DNA of 51,349 nucleotides, taken from contig NZ_CABTZZ010000014.1 of the NCBI RefSeq assembly GCF_902489465.1, positions 1 to 51,349 on the forward strand. Direction: 5' to 3'. This DNA comes from an uncultured Varibaculum sp. (GTDB lineage Bacteria; Actinomycetota; Actinomycetes; Actinomycetales; Actinomycetaceae). The notes under the pieces were generated by a model. That model saw only the letters and a program-made list of their open reading frames with translations, made no database searches and was not told where the DNA came from. The translations under genes were made by a program, and so were the position numbers. Numbering within the stretch: the first letter of the stretch is position 1; each line of letters starts with the position of its first letter. Of the stretch, positions 33,567 to 42,345 are shown piece after piece.

Positions 33567-34415
33567 GTGGAACAGTTTTCCTGGGATGCAGGCGTCATCG
33601 CTTTAGCGGCAACCCCGATTGGTAATCTCGCTGATGCTACCCCCCGTCTGATTAGCGCCTTCGAACAGGCAGATTTGATTGCAGCCGAAGACACCCGCCG
33701 CACCGGGCTGCTACGCGAACGCTTGGGGATTACTCGGCACGCCCCCCTAGTTTCTTGCCATGAACACAATGAACAGGCGAAAGCCGAACAAATAGTTTCC
33801 CACGCCGCACATGGTCAGCGAGTTCTGTTGGTAACTGACGCGGGAATGCCTACGGTTTCTGACCCTGGATATGTGATTGTGCAGGTGGCGATAGCGCGCG
33901 GGGTGCCGCTGACGGTACTGCCTGGCCCGTCTGCCCCCCTCCTCGCCCTCGCCCTCTCCGGGTTGCCTACGGATCGCTTTTGCTTTGAAGGGTTTTTGCC
34001 GCGCAAACAAACTGCTCTAAGGCGACGGTTAGAGGAGCTTTCTAGCGAGGAACGTACCATGATTTTCTTGGAGTCTCCCCGGCGTTTGGAAGTAACTCTG
34101 GGGGCTCTTGCCCAGGTTTTCGGCACTGGTCGCTCTGCTGCGGTCTGCCGGGAACTCACCAAGATGCATGAGGACGTGTGGCGGGGCAGTCTTGGCGAAC
34201 TTAAAGAAAAAGCAGCCGAGGTGCGCGGAGAAATCGTGCTGGTGGTGGCAGGAGCTACGCCGCGCACTCCCTTGACGCCTAAGGAAGCAGTTGGGCTCGT
34301 CCTTGGCCGGGTTGAGGACGGAGAAAGACTAAAAGAGGCCGCTAAAGCGGTAGCCGCTCAAAGCGGGATCAGCGCTAAGGTGCTTTATAACCAGGCGCTT
34401 GCGGAGCGAAAATAA
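33567..34415 (+). CDS. rsmI: 16S rRNA 2'-O-ribose C1402 methyltransferase
   Basis: 282-aa AdoMet-dependent enzyme of the tetrapyrrole-methylase fold that 2'-O-methylates C1402 in the decoding centre. Family landmarks: LAATPIGNLADATPRLI at the start, AAEDTRRTGLLRERLGI, VTDAGMPTVSDPGY, LPGPSAPLLALALSGLPTDRFCFEGFLP and ESPRRL. GTG 33567 is the only start with promoter support (CATAAT 7 nt upstream). It ends 52 bp before metG, which has its own promoter. Confidence 0.95.
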   Translation: MEQFSWDAGVIALAATPIGNLADATPRLISAFEQADLIAAEDTRRTGLLRERLGITRHAPLVSCHEHNEQAKAEQIVSHAAHGQRVLLVTDAGMPTVSDPGYVIVQVAIARGVPLTVLPGPSAPLLALALSGLPTDRFCFEGFLPRKQTALRRRLEELSSEERTMIFLESPRRLEVTLGALAQVFGTGRSAAVCRELTKMHEDVWRGSLGELKEKAAEVRGEIVLVVAGATPRTPLTPKEAVGLVLGRVEDGERLKEAAKAVAAQSGISAKVLYNQALAERK

Positions 34416-34455
34416 CCAGGTCTTTAGGTATATTTTGCTTCCGGCAATGGGGCAT

Positions 34456-34461
34456 TAGGAT
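34456..34461 (+). promoter_or_regulatory. -10 box, leaderless start of metG
   Basis: TAGGAT followed by six bases (agaggt) and ATG 34468. Agagg is a partial ribosome binding site but is only 1-2 nt from the start codon, too close to serve well. Confidence 0.55.
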
Positions 34462-34467
34462 AGAGGT

Positions 34468-36270
34468 ATGACTCATGTTTTATCCGCTGTTGCTTGGCCT
34501 TACGCCAATGGTCCGCGTCATATTGGACACGTAGCCGGTTTTGGTGTCCCCTCCGATGTTTTCAGTCGCTATATGCGAATGGCGGGACATGAGGTATTAA
34601 TGGTGTCGGGAACTGATGAACACGGTACCCCGATTTTGGTGCAGGCAGAGGCAGAGGGAATTTCGCCCCAAGAACTAGCAGACCGCAACAACCGGCTAAT
34701 CGTAGAAGATTTGGTGAACCTGGGGCTATCCTATGACCTGTTCACCCGCACTACCACCGGCAATCATATTGCCGTTACCAAAGCCATGTTTGCACAGGTG
34801 CGTGACAATGGCTACCTGATTGAAAAGCGAGCTATGGCCGCAATTAGTCCCTCCAGTGGCCGGGCACTACCGGATCGCTATATCGAAGGCACCTGCCCGC
34901 TGTGTGGAGCCGGCGGGGCGCGGGGAGATCAATGTGACAACTGTGGTAAACAGCTAGATCCCATCGATTTGATTGACCCGGTTTCAAAAATCAATGGGGA
35001 AACCCCCAAGTTTGAGGAAACCTCCCACTATTTCCTGGATTTGCCCGCCCTCGCGGACGCCCTCGGGGAATGGCTTGACGAACGCGAGGCCTCCGAGACT
35101 TGGCGGCCTAACGTAATCCGCTTTTCCAAGAATATTCTGGCGGAAATTAAGCCGCGCGCTATGACCCGCGATATTGACTGGGGGATTCCGGTTCCCGGTT
35201 GGGAAGATCAGCCCAGCAAGCGCCTATATGTGTGGTTTGATGCAGTGGTGGGATATCTATCTGCCAGCATCGAGTGGGCGCGGCGCATCGGCCAGCCAGA
35301 ACGTTGGCGGGAATGGTGGAATGATCCCCAGGCTCGTTCCTACTACTTTATGGGCAAAGACAATATCGTTTTCCACTCCCAGGTCTGGCCAGCGGAGCTA
35401 CTCGGCTATAACGGCGAGGGCGAGCGCGGCGGTGAGCCCGGAGAAATGGGGCGGCTCAACCTGCCCACCGAAGTGGTCTCTTCGGAATTCCTAACTATGG
35501 AGGGTAAGAAATTCTCGACCTCTAAATCCGTGGTGATTTATGTGCGGGATATGCTTTCGCGCTACCAGGCCGATGCCTTGCGCTACTTTATTTCCGCAGC
35601 TGGCCCCGAAAATCAGGATGCTGACTTCACCTGGGCAGAGTTCGTGCGCCGCACCAATGACGAATTGGTTGCTGCCTGGGGAAACTTGGTTAACCGGGTG
35701 GCTTCGATGATTCATAAACGAGTGGGAGCGATTCCTCAGCCTGGACAATTACACCCCGAGGATAAACAGTTATTAGACCAGGTTAAATCCGGATTTGCTG
35801 AGGTAGGACAGCTGATTGCAACCCATCGGCAAAAGGCAGCGTTGCAACAGATTATGCATCTGGTGTCACTAGCGAATCAATATGTAGCCGCCACCGAGCC
35901 CTTCAAATTGAAAACTCCGGAGACGCAGGAGCGCCTGCACACGATACTATGGGTGTTAGCACAGGTAATTGCGGATCTGAATCTGATGTTTTCGCCGTTT
36001 TTACCGTCCTCGGCTAATGCTATCGACCGGGTGTTCGGCGGGCAAGGGGATATTGCCCCCATGCCTCGTATTGAAGAAGTTAAAGATTTAGACCAAACTA
36101 GAGAAGACGGTTCAGATTTCATCTACCCCATTATTACGGGCGATTACAATGACGTTCCACATTGGGGAAGGCATGAAATTCAAATCGGAAGGTCAGTTTC
36201 TAAACCCAAACCCGTGTTTCAGAAGCTAGAACCTGAGATTATAGAAGAGGAATTAGCCAGGCTCGCTTAA
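34468..36270 (+). CDS. metG: Methionyl-tRNA synthetase
   Basis: 600-aa class I synthetase that charges tRNA-Met. HIGH-like motif PYANGPRHIGHVAG at residues 11-24, the zinc-type connective insertion with CPLCGAGGARGDQCDNCGK (four Cys), the KMSKS loop as KFSTSKS (348-354), and the DALRYF and anticodon-binding helical domain at the C-terminus. The length matches forms without the extra dimerisation domain. A second unit, the sialidase-fold gene, follows 26 bp later and may be co-transcribed. Confidence 0.97.
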   Translation: MTHVLSAVAWPYANGPRHIGHVAGFGVPSDVFSRYMRMAGHEVLMVSGTDEHGTPILVQAEAEGISPQELADRNNRLIVEDLVNLGLSYDLFTRTTTGNHIAVTKAMFAQVRDNGYLIEKRAMAAISPSSGRALPDRYIEGTCPLCGAGGARGDQCDNCGKQLDPIDLIDPVSKINGETPKFEETSHYFLDLPALADALGEWLDEREASETWRPNVIRFSKNILAEIKPRAMTRDIDWGIPVPGWEDQPSKRLYVWFDAVVGYLSASIEWARRIGQPERWREWWNDPQARSYYFMGKDNIVFHSQVWPAELLGYNGEGERGGEPGEMGRLNLPTEVVSSEFLTMEGKKFSTSKSVVIYVRDMLSRYQADALRYFISAAGPENQDADFTWAEFVRRTNDELVAAWGNLVNRVASMIHKRVGAIPQPGQLHPEDKQLLDQVKSGFAEVGQLIATHRQKAALQQIMHLVSLANQYVAATEPFKLKTPETQERLHTILWVLAQVIADLNLMFSPFLPSSANAIDRVFGGQGDIAPMPRIEEVKDLDQTREDGSDFIYPIITGDYNDVPHWGRHEIQIGRSVSKPKPVFQKLEPEIIEEELARLA

Positions 36271-36296
36271 GAGCCGCGGCATAAAGGAGAACGTAC

Positions 36297-37853
36297 GTGG
36301 CTGGGTTTTGGCAACGCTTGAAAAGACTCTTTAGAGGGTCTTCTGCTCGTGACGACGAGCGCGACTCCCGCCTGCCGTTGGCCTTGGAAAGCGCTGATAA
36401 ACAGGCGGATACATCTGAGAGCGAACGGACAGTTTACGAATCATCCGGGGTTGTGATTTTAGAAGACCAGACGCTATCTGATAATCAAAGTGAGGAAGCA
36501 TCTTCTGAATCTGCCGTCCCTAACTCAGCAGAAGAAAAAAGAGAAGAACCTGCCCCTAGTTCCCAAGAGCAGACCGCGGAACCGTCCCTACCTGACCCGG
36601 TAGCTCCAGTGGAAAATGCCGTTCCTGACTCAGACACCTCTAAGTCCCAGCCTGCAGCCCAGCCAACAGACACCTCTACTACCCCTGCAGAAAATGACGA
36701 AGATAACTCAGTAGAGATTCCGGTGGAACCAGTAGTGGAGCCAGGTAAGAAACTTCCGGTGCACGGGGTGAAAACTGCCGATATTTGTGCAACTAGCGAC
36801 CAGGAAACCTACGGGGCACCTGCTATTGACCGCACCCCGGGACGCAAACTAATTTTGGTATTTGAAAAGCACCCTGCGAATGGACACACCCAGGTGTGGT
36901 ATACCCGCAGCCGGGATCACGGAATCAGTTGGGAAGAGCCACGTGTTCTTTTCGATCAAGAAACTTACACTGATTCCGGTCAATCTTTCACTGACCCCCA
37001 GATAATCATTTCCCAAGTCACCGGGCGGGTTTTTATCGCCGTAACCACCCGCAGCGATGATGATGAATCCCAAAACCATATTGCGGTTGCCTTAAGTGAT
37101 GACGAAGGTGATACCTGGCGATACCGCGATTTGACCAGCCTAGTTGACGGTGATCAAAACTGGGTTTCGCGGCGCACCGCCCATGGACACGGGGTGCAGC
37201 TGCGACACGGAATTTGGACCGGCAGGCTCGCCTATGTGGCAGTAGCCACCGATGCTGACGGTAAACGAGGCGCGGTAGCGGTTTGTTCCGACGACCAAGG
37301 AATTTCCTGGTGGGCAGGTAAATTTGCTGGGGAAAAGGTTGTACAGGCTACGATTACCGAACTTTCCGACGGGAAATTGGTAATGGGCTGTATTGAAGAA
37401 ACCGATCAAGGATTAGCTTTCAACGCGTATGCCTCCGCAGATGGCGGTCGCAGTTTCACAGAGCATTTAGATAAAAAGGCTTTGGGAAATACCCTGCCAA
37501 CAGCGGTGGAGAGAGCTTTTTATTCTGCCCCCGAACACACCGAACAGTCCCGGGTAATGCTAGCAGTGGCGTGCAACCAAAATGGACAGGGAACTGTACG
37601 TTCCATGTTTGATTTTGCTTCCGAACTTTTAGGGGTTATTCCTTTCACCTCTCAACCAGTCAATACGCTTGATGTGGTGTCTTTAGAAGATATTCGGATT
37701 GTCGCGATTGCATACGAGACTGACTCCGGTATTTCGGTGGCGGCATTTTGCATCGATGCCTTGTCTCTGAAATATCTTGCGGTTGGTTGGAACGCCACCG
37801 AGGAAGAGCAAAATCAAGTTCTGCGACGTGCTGGTTTGCTCTCTCGCAGGTAA
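36297..37853 (+). CDS. Sialidase-fold (BNR/Asp-box) protein, probably not an active sialidase
   Basis: 518 aa. Residues 1-14 form a basic amphipathic helix (FWQRLKRLFRG), then comes an acidic Ser/Glu/Pro-rich stretch to about 155, then a beta-propeller. Four Asp boxes (S-x-D-x-G-x-x-W/F) are at 205-212, 267-274, 331-338 and 380-387, and GHGVQLRHGIWTGRLAYVA matches the sialidase block GHGIQLxxGxxxGRL. There is no signal peptide or transmembrane segment, so it should be cytoplasmic, perhaps membrane-associated through the first helix. The usual RIP arginine is replaced (YGAPAI, G173), and the ELSDG block lacks the expected Glu and Arg around it (VQATITELSDGKLVMGCI). It may bind a ligand rather than hydrolyse sialosides. 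GTG start with AAAGGAG upstream. Confidence 0.7.
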   Translation: MAGFWQRLKRLFRGSSARDDERDSRLPLALESADKQADTSESERTVYESSGVVILEDQTLSDNQSEEASSESAVPNSAEEKREEPAPSSQEQTAEPSLPDPVAPVENAVPDSDTSKSQPAAQPTDTSTTPAENDEDNSVEIPVEPVVEPGKKLPVHGVKTADICATSDQETYGAPAIDRTPGRKLILVFEKHPANGHTQVWYTRSRDHGISWEEPRVLFDQETYTDSGQSFTDPQIIISQVTGRVFIAVTTRSDDDESQNHIAVALSDDEGDTWRYRDLTSLVDGDQNWVSRRTAHGHGVQLRHGIWTGRLAYVAVATDADGKRGAVAVCSDDQGISWWAGKFAGEKVVQATITELSDGKLVMGCIEETDQGLAFNAYASADGGRSFTEHLDKKALGNTLPTAVERAFYSAPEHTEQSRVMLAVACNQNGQGTVRSMFDFASELLGVIPFTSQPVNTLDVVSLEDIRIVAIAYETDSGISVAAFCIDALSLKYLAVGWNATEEEQNQVLRRAGLLSRR

Positions 37854-37861
37854 TATCCAGT

Positions 37862-37867
37862 TATTTT
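37862..37867 (+). promoter_or_regulatory. -10 box, leaderless start of uvrD/pcrA
   Basis: TATTTT followed by seven bases (aagttta) and ATG 37875; no Shine-Dalgarno sequence is present. Confidence 0.5.
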
Positions 37868-37874
37868 AAGTTTA

Positions 37875-40511
37875 ATGATAGATTTTAACGCGCTTTTTTC
37901 TGCTGATACCCCCACGTCTCAAACCCTGCTTCCGGGCGCAGTTGCGGCAGGTTCGCATCCGTCCTCACCCGCTGCTCCCTCCGACCCGAAAGAAATTGTT
38001 TCAGGTTTGAACGAGCCCCAGCGGCAAGCCGTGGAGCATCAAGGCCAGCCGTTGCTGGTGATGGCGGGAGCCGGATCCGGGAAAACTCGAGTTTTAACCC
38101 GCCGTATTGCCTATCTTCTGGCTACCGGCAGGGCGTATCCCTCGCAAATCTTAGCCATTACCTTTACGAATAAAGCGGCTGCAGAAATGCGAGAAAGGGT
38201 TAGTTCTCTGATCGGACCACAAGCGAGCCAAATGTGGGTGTCAACTTTTCACTCTGCTTGCGTGAGAATCCTACGTCGTTACGCCGAGGCTGCTAACCTT
38301 AAGGCTTCTTTTACGATTTACGATCAAGCGGATGCTACCCGTTTGGTTTCCATGATTCTAAAAGAGCTACAGCTTGATCCCAAACGGTATCCAGCTAAGA
38401 AAATTCAAAATCGCATTTCTGATTTAAAGAACTCCTTAATCGACCCCGACACCTACCTCGCGAGTGCGGGTCTGGGGTCAGATGCCGAGGTAGTGGCGAA
38501 GGTCTACCCGGTGTATCAACAGCGCCTAAATGCAGCTAATGCCCTAGATTTCGATGATTTGATTATGCGCACGGTACAGTTGTTCCAGACGAATCCCCTG
38601 GTACAGGCGAGTTTTTGTCACCGTTTCCGTCACGTGCTGGTTGACGAATATCAAGATACTAACCATGCACAGTACGTGCTGGTCAAGTTGCTGTCTGGGG
38701 TAGCCGGTGCGGCAATTAACCAACCGGAACAGCTAGAGGGCGAGCCGGTCACTGCCGCGGAACTTACGGTAGTTGGAGATTCTGACCAATCCATCTACGC
38801 TTTCCGGGGCGCCACTGTGCGCAATATCGAAGAATTTGAAAAGGATTTCCCCGGGGCACGCACTATCTACCTGGAACAAAATTACCGTTCCAGTGGGAAT
38901 ATTTTGGCGGCCGCTAACGCGGTGATTTCGCATAACCAGAGTCGGCACAAGAAAAAGTTATGGACTGATTCGGGCGAGGGCGAAAAAGTAGGAGTACGGA
39001 TATCTGCAGCTGATCGTGATGAAGCACTTTCGGTAGTGGAAGAAATTAATAATCTGGTAGGCGCGGGATATACCTACGGTGATATTGCGGTTTTTTACCG
39101 GATAAATGCTCACTCGCGCCTCCTAGAAGAAACTTTGACCCATGCGGGGATTCCCTACCGGATTATTGGTGGCACCAAGTTCTATGAACGTAAAGAAATC
39201 AAGGACGCGATCGCCTATTTGCAGCTGGTGGTTAATCCCGATGACGCGGTGTCTTTTACCCGCGTGATCAACACTCCCAAACGTTCCTTGGGTAACAAGG
39301 CACAAGCGACACTGCAGGCCGCGGCGAATACCTATGATGTATCCCTGGGGCGAGTGGCAGCTTTAGTATGGCTGCAGGAGCTGGGGGAACAGCGTCCTAG
39401 TGCGGCTGCGGATACCAACCTTTCGGGGATGAGCGAAACGGTGCCCGATAACGCCGAGATTAGCGGACTTACCCCCCGGGCGCGCACCAGTATCGCTCAG
39501 TTTTGGGATTGCTTAGTTTCTGCCCGGCAATCCTATCTCGAGGGCGCACCGTTGAAGGAAAGTTTGCAGACGGTACTGACCGAGTCGGGATATTTGAAGT
39601 CTTTGGAGGGATCAAAGGATCCCCAGGACGGGGTACGCTTGGATAACCTTTCGGAATTTTATAACGTGGCTTCCCAGTTTAGCGAAGATGAACCGGAAGG
39701 TACCTTGGTGGATTTTTTGGAGCGGGTGGCTCTGGTGGCCGATGCGGATCAACTCCCAGGTGACCAGCGAGGACAAGTCACTTTGATGACCGTACATATG
39801 GCGAAGGGCTTAGAGTTCCCGGTGGTGTTTGTGACCGGATTAGAAGAAGGTACTTTCCCGCATTCGCGCGCCTTAGGAGAGGCCGGGGAAATGGCGGAAG
39901 AAAGGCGCCTAGCGTATGTGGCGATTACCCGCGCGCAGCAAAAAGTATATTTGACGGCCGCCCACAACCGACAAATGTGGGGAGAAACCCGCTGGCAGCC
40001 GCTGTCTCCGTTCTTGCTGGAGGTTCCGACCGAGTTAATGGATCAACCCGACCAGTTAAGTAAGAGTAACGGGCAGTTTGAATTTTCCTTCGATACCTCT
40101 TCCTCTTGGAGCTCCGGGAGCAGTTGGGGGAGCAGTTCTCGCGGACGCAAAAACAGTTCTGGGTACCGCAGTCGCGGTGAGAACAACTACCAGTATCGAA
40201 CTGGCAAGTATCGGGATGAGGACGCCACCGGACCGGCATTCGGAGCAGGCGGAACCGGTAAGATTTCGCGACGCGAAACCGGCAAAGTGAAACGTCTGGG
40301 AACTGAGCTGGGGGCACGTACCGATGCCAATGCTTCTATTGGTAAAGCCGTTGAGGTCGGTACGGGAGATCGGGTGCGCCACGACAAATTTGGGGAAGGT
40401 ACGGTGATCGCCATTGAAGGGCGGGGTCGTTCTAAGAGCGCCAAAGTAGAGTTCGCGGGGGGAGTAACCAAACGGCTCTTGTTACGTCTAGCACCGATGG
40501 AGAAAATCTAA
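37875..40511 (+). CDS. pcrA: UvrD/PcrA-family ATP-dependent DNA helicase
   Basis: 878-aa superfamily 1A 3'-5' helicase for nucleotide excision repair and replication-fork upkeep. After a ~40-residue variable N-terminus: Q motif LNEPQRQAVEH, Walker A AGAGSGKT (64-71), ITFTNKAAAEMRERV, Walker B VDEYQDTN, GDSDQSIYAFRGA, EQNYRSS, TVHMAKGLEFPVVFV and EERRLAYVAITRAQ. The C-terminus has a Ser/Gly/Arg-rich tail and a Tudor-like RNA-polymerase-binding domain (VRHDKFGEGTVIAIEG). All seven helicase motifs are intact. A bidirectional terminator separates it from mdh. Confidence 0.95.
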   Translation: MIDFNALFSADTPTSQTLLPGAVAAGSHPSSPAAPSDPKEIVSGLNEPQRQAVEHQGQPLLVMAGAGSGKTRVLTRRIAYLLATGRAYPSQILAITFTNKAAAEMRERVSSLIGPQASQMWVSTFHSACVRILRRYAEAANLKASFTIYDQADATRLVSMILKELQLDPKRYPAKKIQNRISDLKNSLIDPDTYLASAGLGSDAEVVAKVYPVYQQRLNAANALDFDDLIMRTVQLFQTNPLVQASFCHRFRHVLVDEYQDTNHAQYVLVKLLSGVAGAAINQPEQLEGEPVTAAELTVVGDSDQSIYAFRGATVRNIEEFEKDFPGARTIYLEQNYRSSGNILAAANAVISHNQSRHKKKLWTDSGEGEKVGVRISAADRDEALSVVEEINNLVGAGYTYGDIAVFYRINAHSRLLEETLTHAGIPYRIIGGTKFYERKEIKDAIAYLQLVVNPDDAVSFTRVINTPKRSLGNKAQATLQAAANTYDVSLGRVAALVWLQELGEQRPSAAADTNLSGMSETVPDNAEISGLTPRARTSIAQFWDCLVSARQSYLEGAPLKESLQTVLTESGYLKSLEGSKDPQDGVRLDNLSEFYNVASQFSEDEPEGTLVDFLERVALVADADQLPGDQRGQVTLMTVHMAKGLEFPVVFVTGLEEGTFPHSRALGEAGEMAEERRLAYVAITRAQQKVYLTAAHNRQMWGETRWQPLSPFLLEVPTELMDQPDQLSKSNGQFEFSFDTSSSWSSGSSWGSSSRGRKNSSGYRSRGENNYQYRTGKYRDEDATGPAFGAGGTGKISRRETGKVKRLGTELGARTDANASIGKAVEVGTGDRVRHDKFGEGTVIAIEGRGRSKSAKVEFAGGVTKRLLLRLAPMEKI

Positions 40512-40567
40512 CCTGCCTGGGCTGAGCGGTTATACCTGGTCTTAATCAGTTGTCCTGAAAAACGAAT

Positions 40568-40598
40568 ATTGGGGGTGGGCAATATGCCCACCCCCAAT
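40568..40598. terminator. Bidirectional terminator between pcrA and mdh
   Basis: Perfect 14-bp arms (ATTGGGGGTGGGCA at 40568-40581 with 40585-40598) around a 3-base loop, followed on the plus strand by aattt and on the minus strand by attcg. It can end both convergent transcripts. Confidence 0.85.
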
Positions 40599-40645
40599 AA
40601 TTTAGCTCCACCCGACCTCAAAAGGTTAGGTAAGCAAAAAGGGGT

Positions 40646-41644
40646 TTAAAGGATTCCCAGTTCCTTAACGGTAGCGATTTCTTCTTCAGCTGCCTTCGCG
40701 TTAGCCACGATATGCTGCTTGGTCTTTTCGGGGAGCTCCAGACCTTCCACTACCTGGTACTGTCCGTCTTTGCAGATGACGGGCATACCGTAGATGAGGC
40801 CTTCGGGAACTCCGTATTCTCCGTGAGAGGGACCGGCGAAAGTAGACCAGTCGCCCTCGGGAGTACCTAGCGCCCAGGTGTGCATATGGTCGATAGCGGC
40901 CGAAGCGGCCGAAGCGGCCGAAGAAGCGCCCCGTGCCTCAATAATGGCAGCGCCCCGCTTAGCTACGGTAGGTACGAAGTAGTCATCCAACCAAGCCTCA
41001 TCAACCAGTTCTGGAGCCGGCTTGCCGTCTACAGTAGCAAAGGTGAGGTCAGGGTATTGGTCAGCAGAGTGATTACCCCATACGATCATCTTCTTGATGT
41101 CTTTGACTGCCGCGCCAGTCTTTTCGGCTAGCTGGGAGATAGCGCGGTTGTGATCCAGGCGCATCATAGCGGTGAAACGCTCTGCCGGTACATCCGGAGC
41201 CGACTTAGAAGCAATGTAGGCGTTGGTGTTCGCCGGGTTTCCGACTACCAGTACGCGAATATCATCGGCAGCATTATCGTTAATAGCTTTGCCTTGCGGG
41301 CCGAAAATGCCACCGTTGGCGGCTAGGAGGTCTGCCCGCTCCATGCCTTTACTGCGGGGGCGAGCTCCCACCAAAAGTCCATAGGAGCACCCGGCAAAGG
41401 CCTGGTTGGGATCATCGTAAATATCTACCCCTGCCAGTAGCGGGAATGCCGAGTCGTTAAGCTCCATTGCGGTTCCCTCTGCAGCTTTAACTGCTTGCGG
41501 GATTTCCAGTAGGTTCAACTTTACGGGCTGATCGGGACCCAGCATAGCGCCCGAGGCAATACGGAACAGGAGGGCATATCCGATGTTACCGGCAGCGCCG
41601 GTAACGGTAACGGTAACAGGTTTCTTGCAGCAGCATTCTGCCAT
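40646..41644 (-). CDS. mdh: Malate dehydrogenase
   Basis: 332-aa NAD-dependent enzyme of the citric acid cycle (malate to oxaloacetate). NAD-binding TGAAGNIGYALLFRIASG, substrate-binding SKGMERADLLAANGGIF, GNPANTNA, RLDHNRA and the catalytic-His block WGNHSADQYPD are all present, as in the actinobacterial cytosolic MDH group. I set the start at 41644, where AAGGAG precedes ATG by 6-7 nt; upstream extension has no support. Odd point: the protein begins MAECCCKKP, three consecutive cysteines where relatives usually have no cysteine. Residues AASAASAA are encoded by a short 9-bp repeat near 40900-40925. Confidence 0.95.
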   Translation of the reverse strand: MAECCCKKPVTVTVTGAAGNIGYALLFRIASGAMLGPDQPVKLNLLEIPQAVKAAEGTAMELNDSAFPLLAGVDIYDDPNQAFAGCSYGLLVGARPRSKGMERADLLAANGGIFGPQGKAINDNAADDIRVLVVGNPANTNAYIASKSAPDVPAERFTAMMRLDHNRAISQLAEKTGAAVKDIKKMIVWGNHSADQYPDLTFATVDGKPAPELVDEAWLDDYFVPTVAKRGAAIIEARGASSAASAASAAIDHMHTWALGTPEGDWSTFAGPSHGEYGVPEGLIYGMPVICKDGQYQVVEGLELPEKTKQHIVANAKAAEEEIATVKELGIL

Positions 41645-41675
41645 GTGATTCTCCTTCGATGAGAATTGTTTTCCT

Positions 41676-41811
41676 ACCGACCGCTCCCGGTCGGTCAAGC
41701 CAACTAGACTTATGTTTCAACCCTAACGCTTTAAGGTGGCATCTGCCACTAAAAGATTTCTTAAAAATACCTATATAAATGCAGGAAGTAAGGTGCCTCT
41801 CGATATCGAGA
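41676..41811 (-). promoter_or_regulatory. mdh upstream region with hairpin and two palindromes
   Basis: In the mdh leader, ACCGACCG/CGGTCGGT (41676-41695, loop 4) forms a hairpin about 32 nt before the start codon. Further up are GTGGCA-TC-TGCCAC (41736-41749) and the perfect palindrome TCTCGATATCGAGA (41798-41811), both of the size of repressor or activator sites. The 254-bp gap between mdh and the GtrA gene contains no coding sequence. Confidence 0.5.
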
Positions 41812-41898
41812 AATCTTTCTTGACCCTTAGTCCTAACTGGGCGCACCTGTCAGATATTATTTATAGACCCGTCCTTAAAGAATCTCCGGTAACTATCG

Positions 41899-42336
41899 TT
41901 ATTTCCTGCCGGTAAAAATCAGATGTTCATAAAGGAAGAACCGTAAAATAGTTCCTAAAATCAATCCGATAATATTGGCAGAAATATTGTCAGCAAGCAG
42001 CGAGGTAAACCCCAACAGGTAGTGGCTGACACCCAGACAAATCACTGCAGGTACCATTCCGAGCACGTTAACTACCGCGAAGCCGATAAACTCTTGCAGG
42101 CGGTTATCGGTGCGTTGACTGCGGAAAGTCCATTGCCGGTTTACCACCCAAGAAAACACGGTGGCTACCGCGGCGGCCAAAATCTTGGAAGTCAAAGGAT
42201 GAGAGGAAAGCCAACTTACCATTAGCAGGTTGAAAACCGACACATCAACCAGGTAGTTCATCCCGCCTACCAGGCAGAACTTAATAATTCTAGTCAGGCG
42301 TCCCGGGGCAGCCAGATAGGTGTATAGTTTTCCCAC
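41899..42336 (-). CDS. GtrA-family membrane protein
   Basis: 145 aa with four transmembrane helices and the GtrA signature: IKFCLVGGMNYLVDVSVFNLL at the first helix, FSWVVNRQWTFRS after the second, and the basic ending FFLYEHLIF. GtrA proteins are thought to help flip polyprenyl-phosphate-linked sugars for wall polysaccharide or teichoic-type glycans. It starts at GTG 42336, 9 bp after the exported RCC1 gene, and is probably co-transcribed with it. Three to four helices and length match the family. Confidence 0.88.
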   Translation of the reverse strand: MGKLYTYLAAPGRLTRIIKFCLVGGMNYLVDVSVFNLLMVSWLSSHPLTSKILAAAVATVFSWVVNRQWTFRSQRTDNRLQEFIGFAVVNVLGMVPAVICLGVSHYLLGFTSLLADNISANIIGLILGTILRFFLYEHLIFTGRK

Positions 42337-42345
42337 AACTTAAGA

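Noticed and set aside
33530..33769. 80-residue N-terminal extension of the O-mannosyltransferase
   Set aside because: It runs into the coding region of rsmI, has no start signals, and a good -10 box supports ATG 33529.
36297..37853. Secreted exo-alpha-sialidase
   Set aside because: No signal peptide and several catalytic positions appear changed, so only the fold is called.
40897..40927. Repeat expansion in mdh (9-bp units)
   Set aside because: The encoded SSAASAASAA stretch is close to the normal ASSAASAA sequence of this enzyme group; nothing unusual in function.
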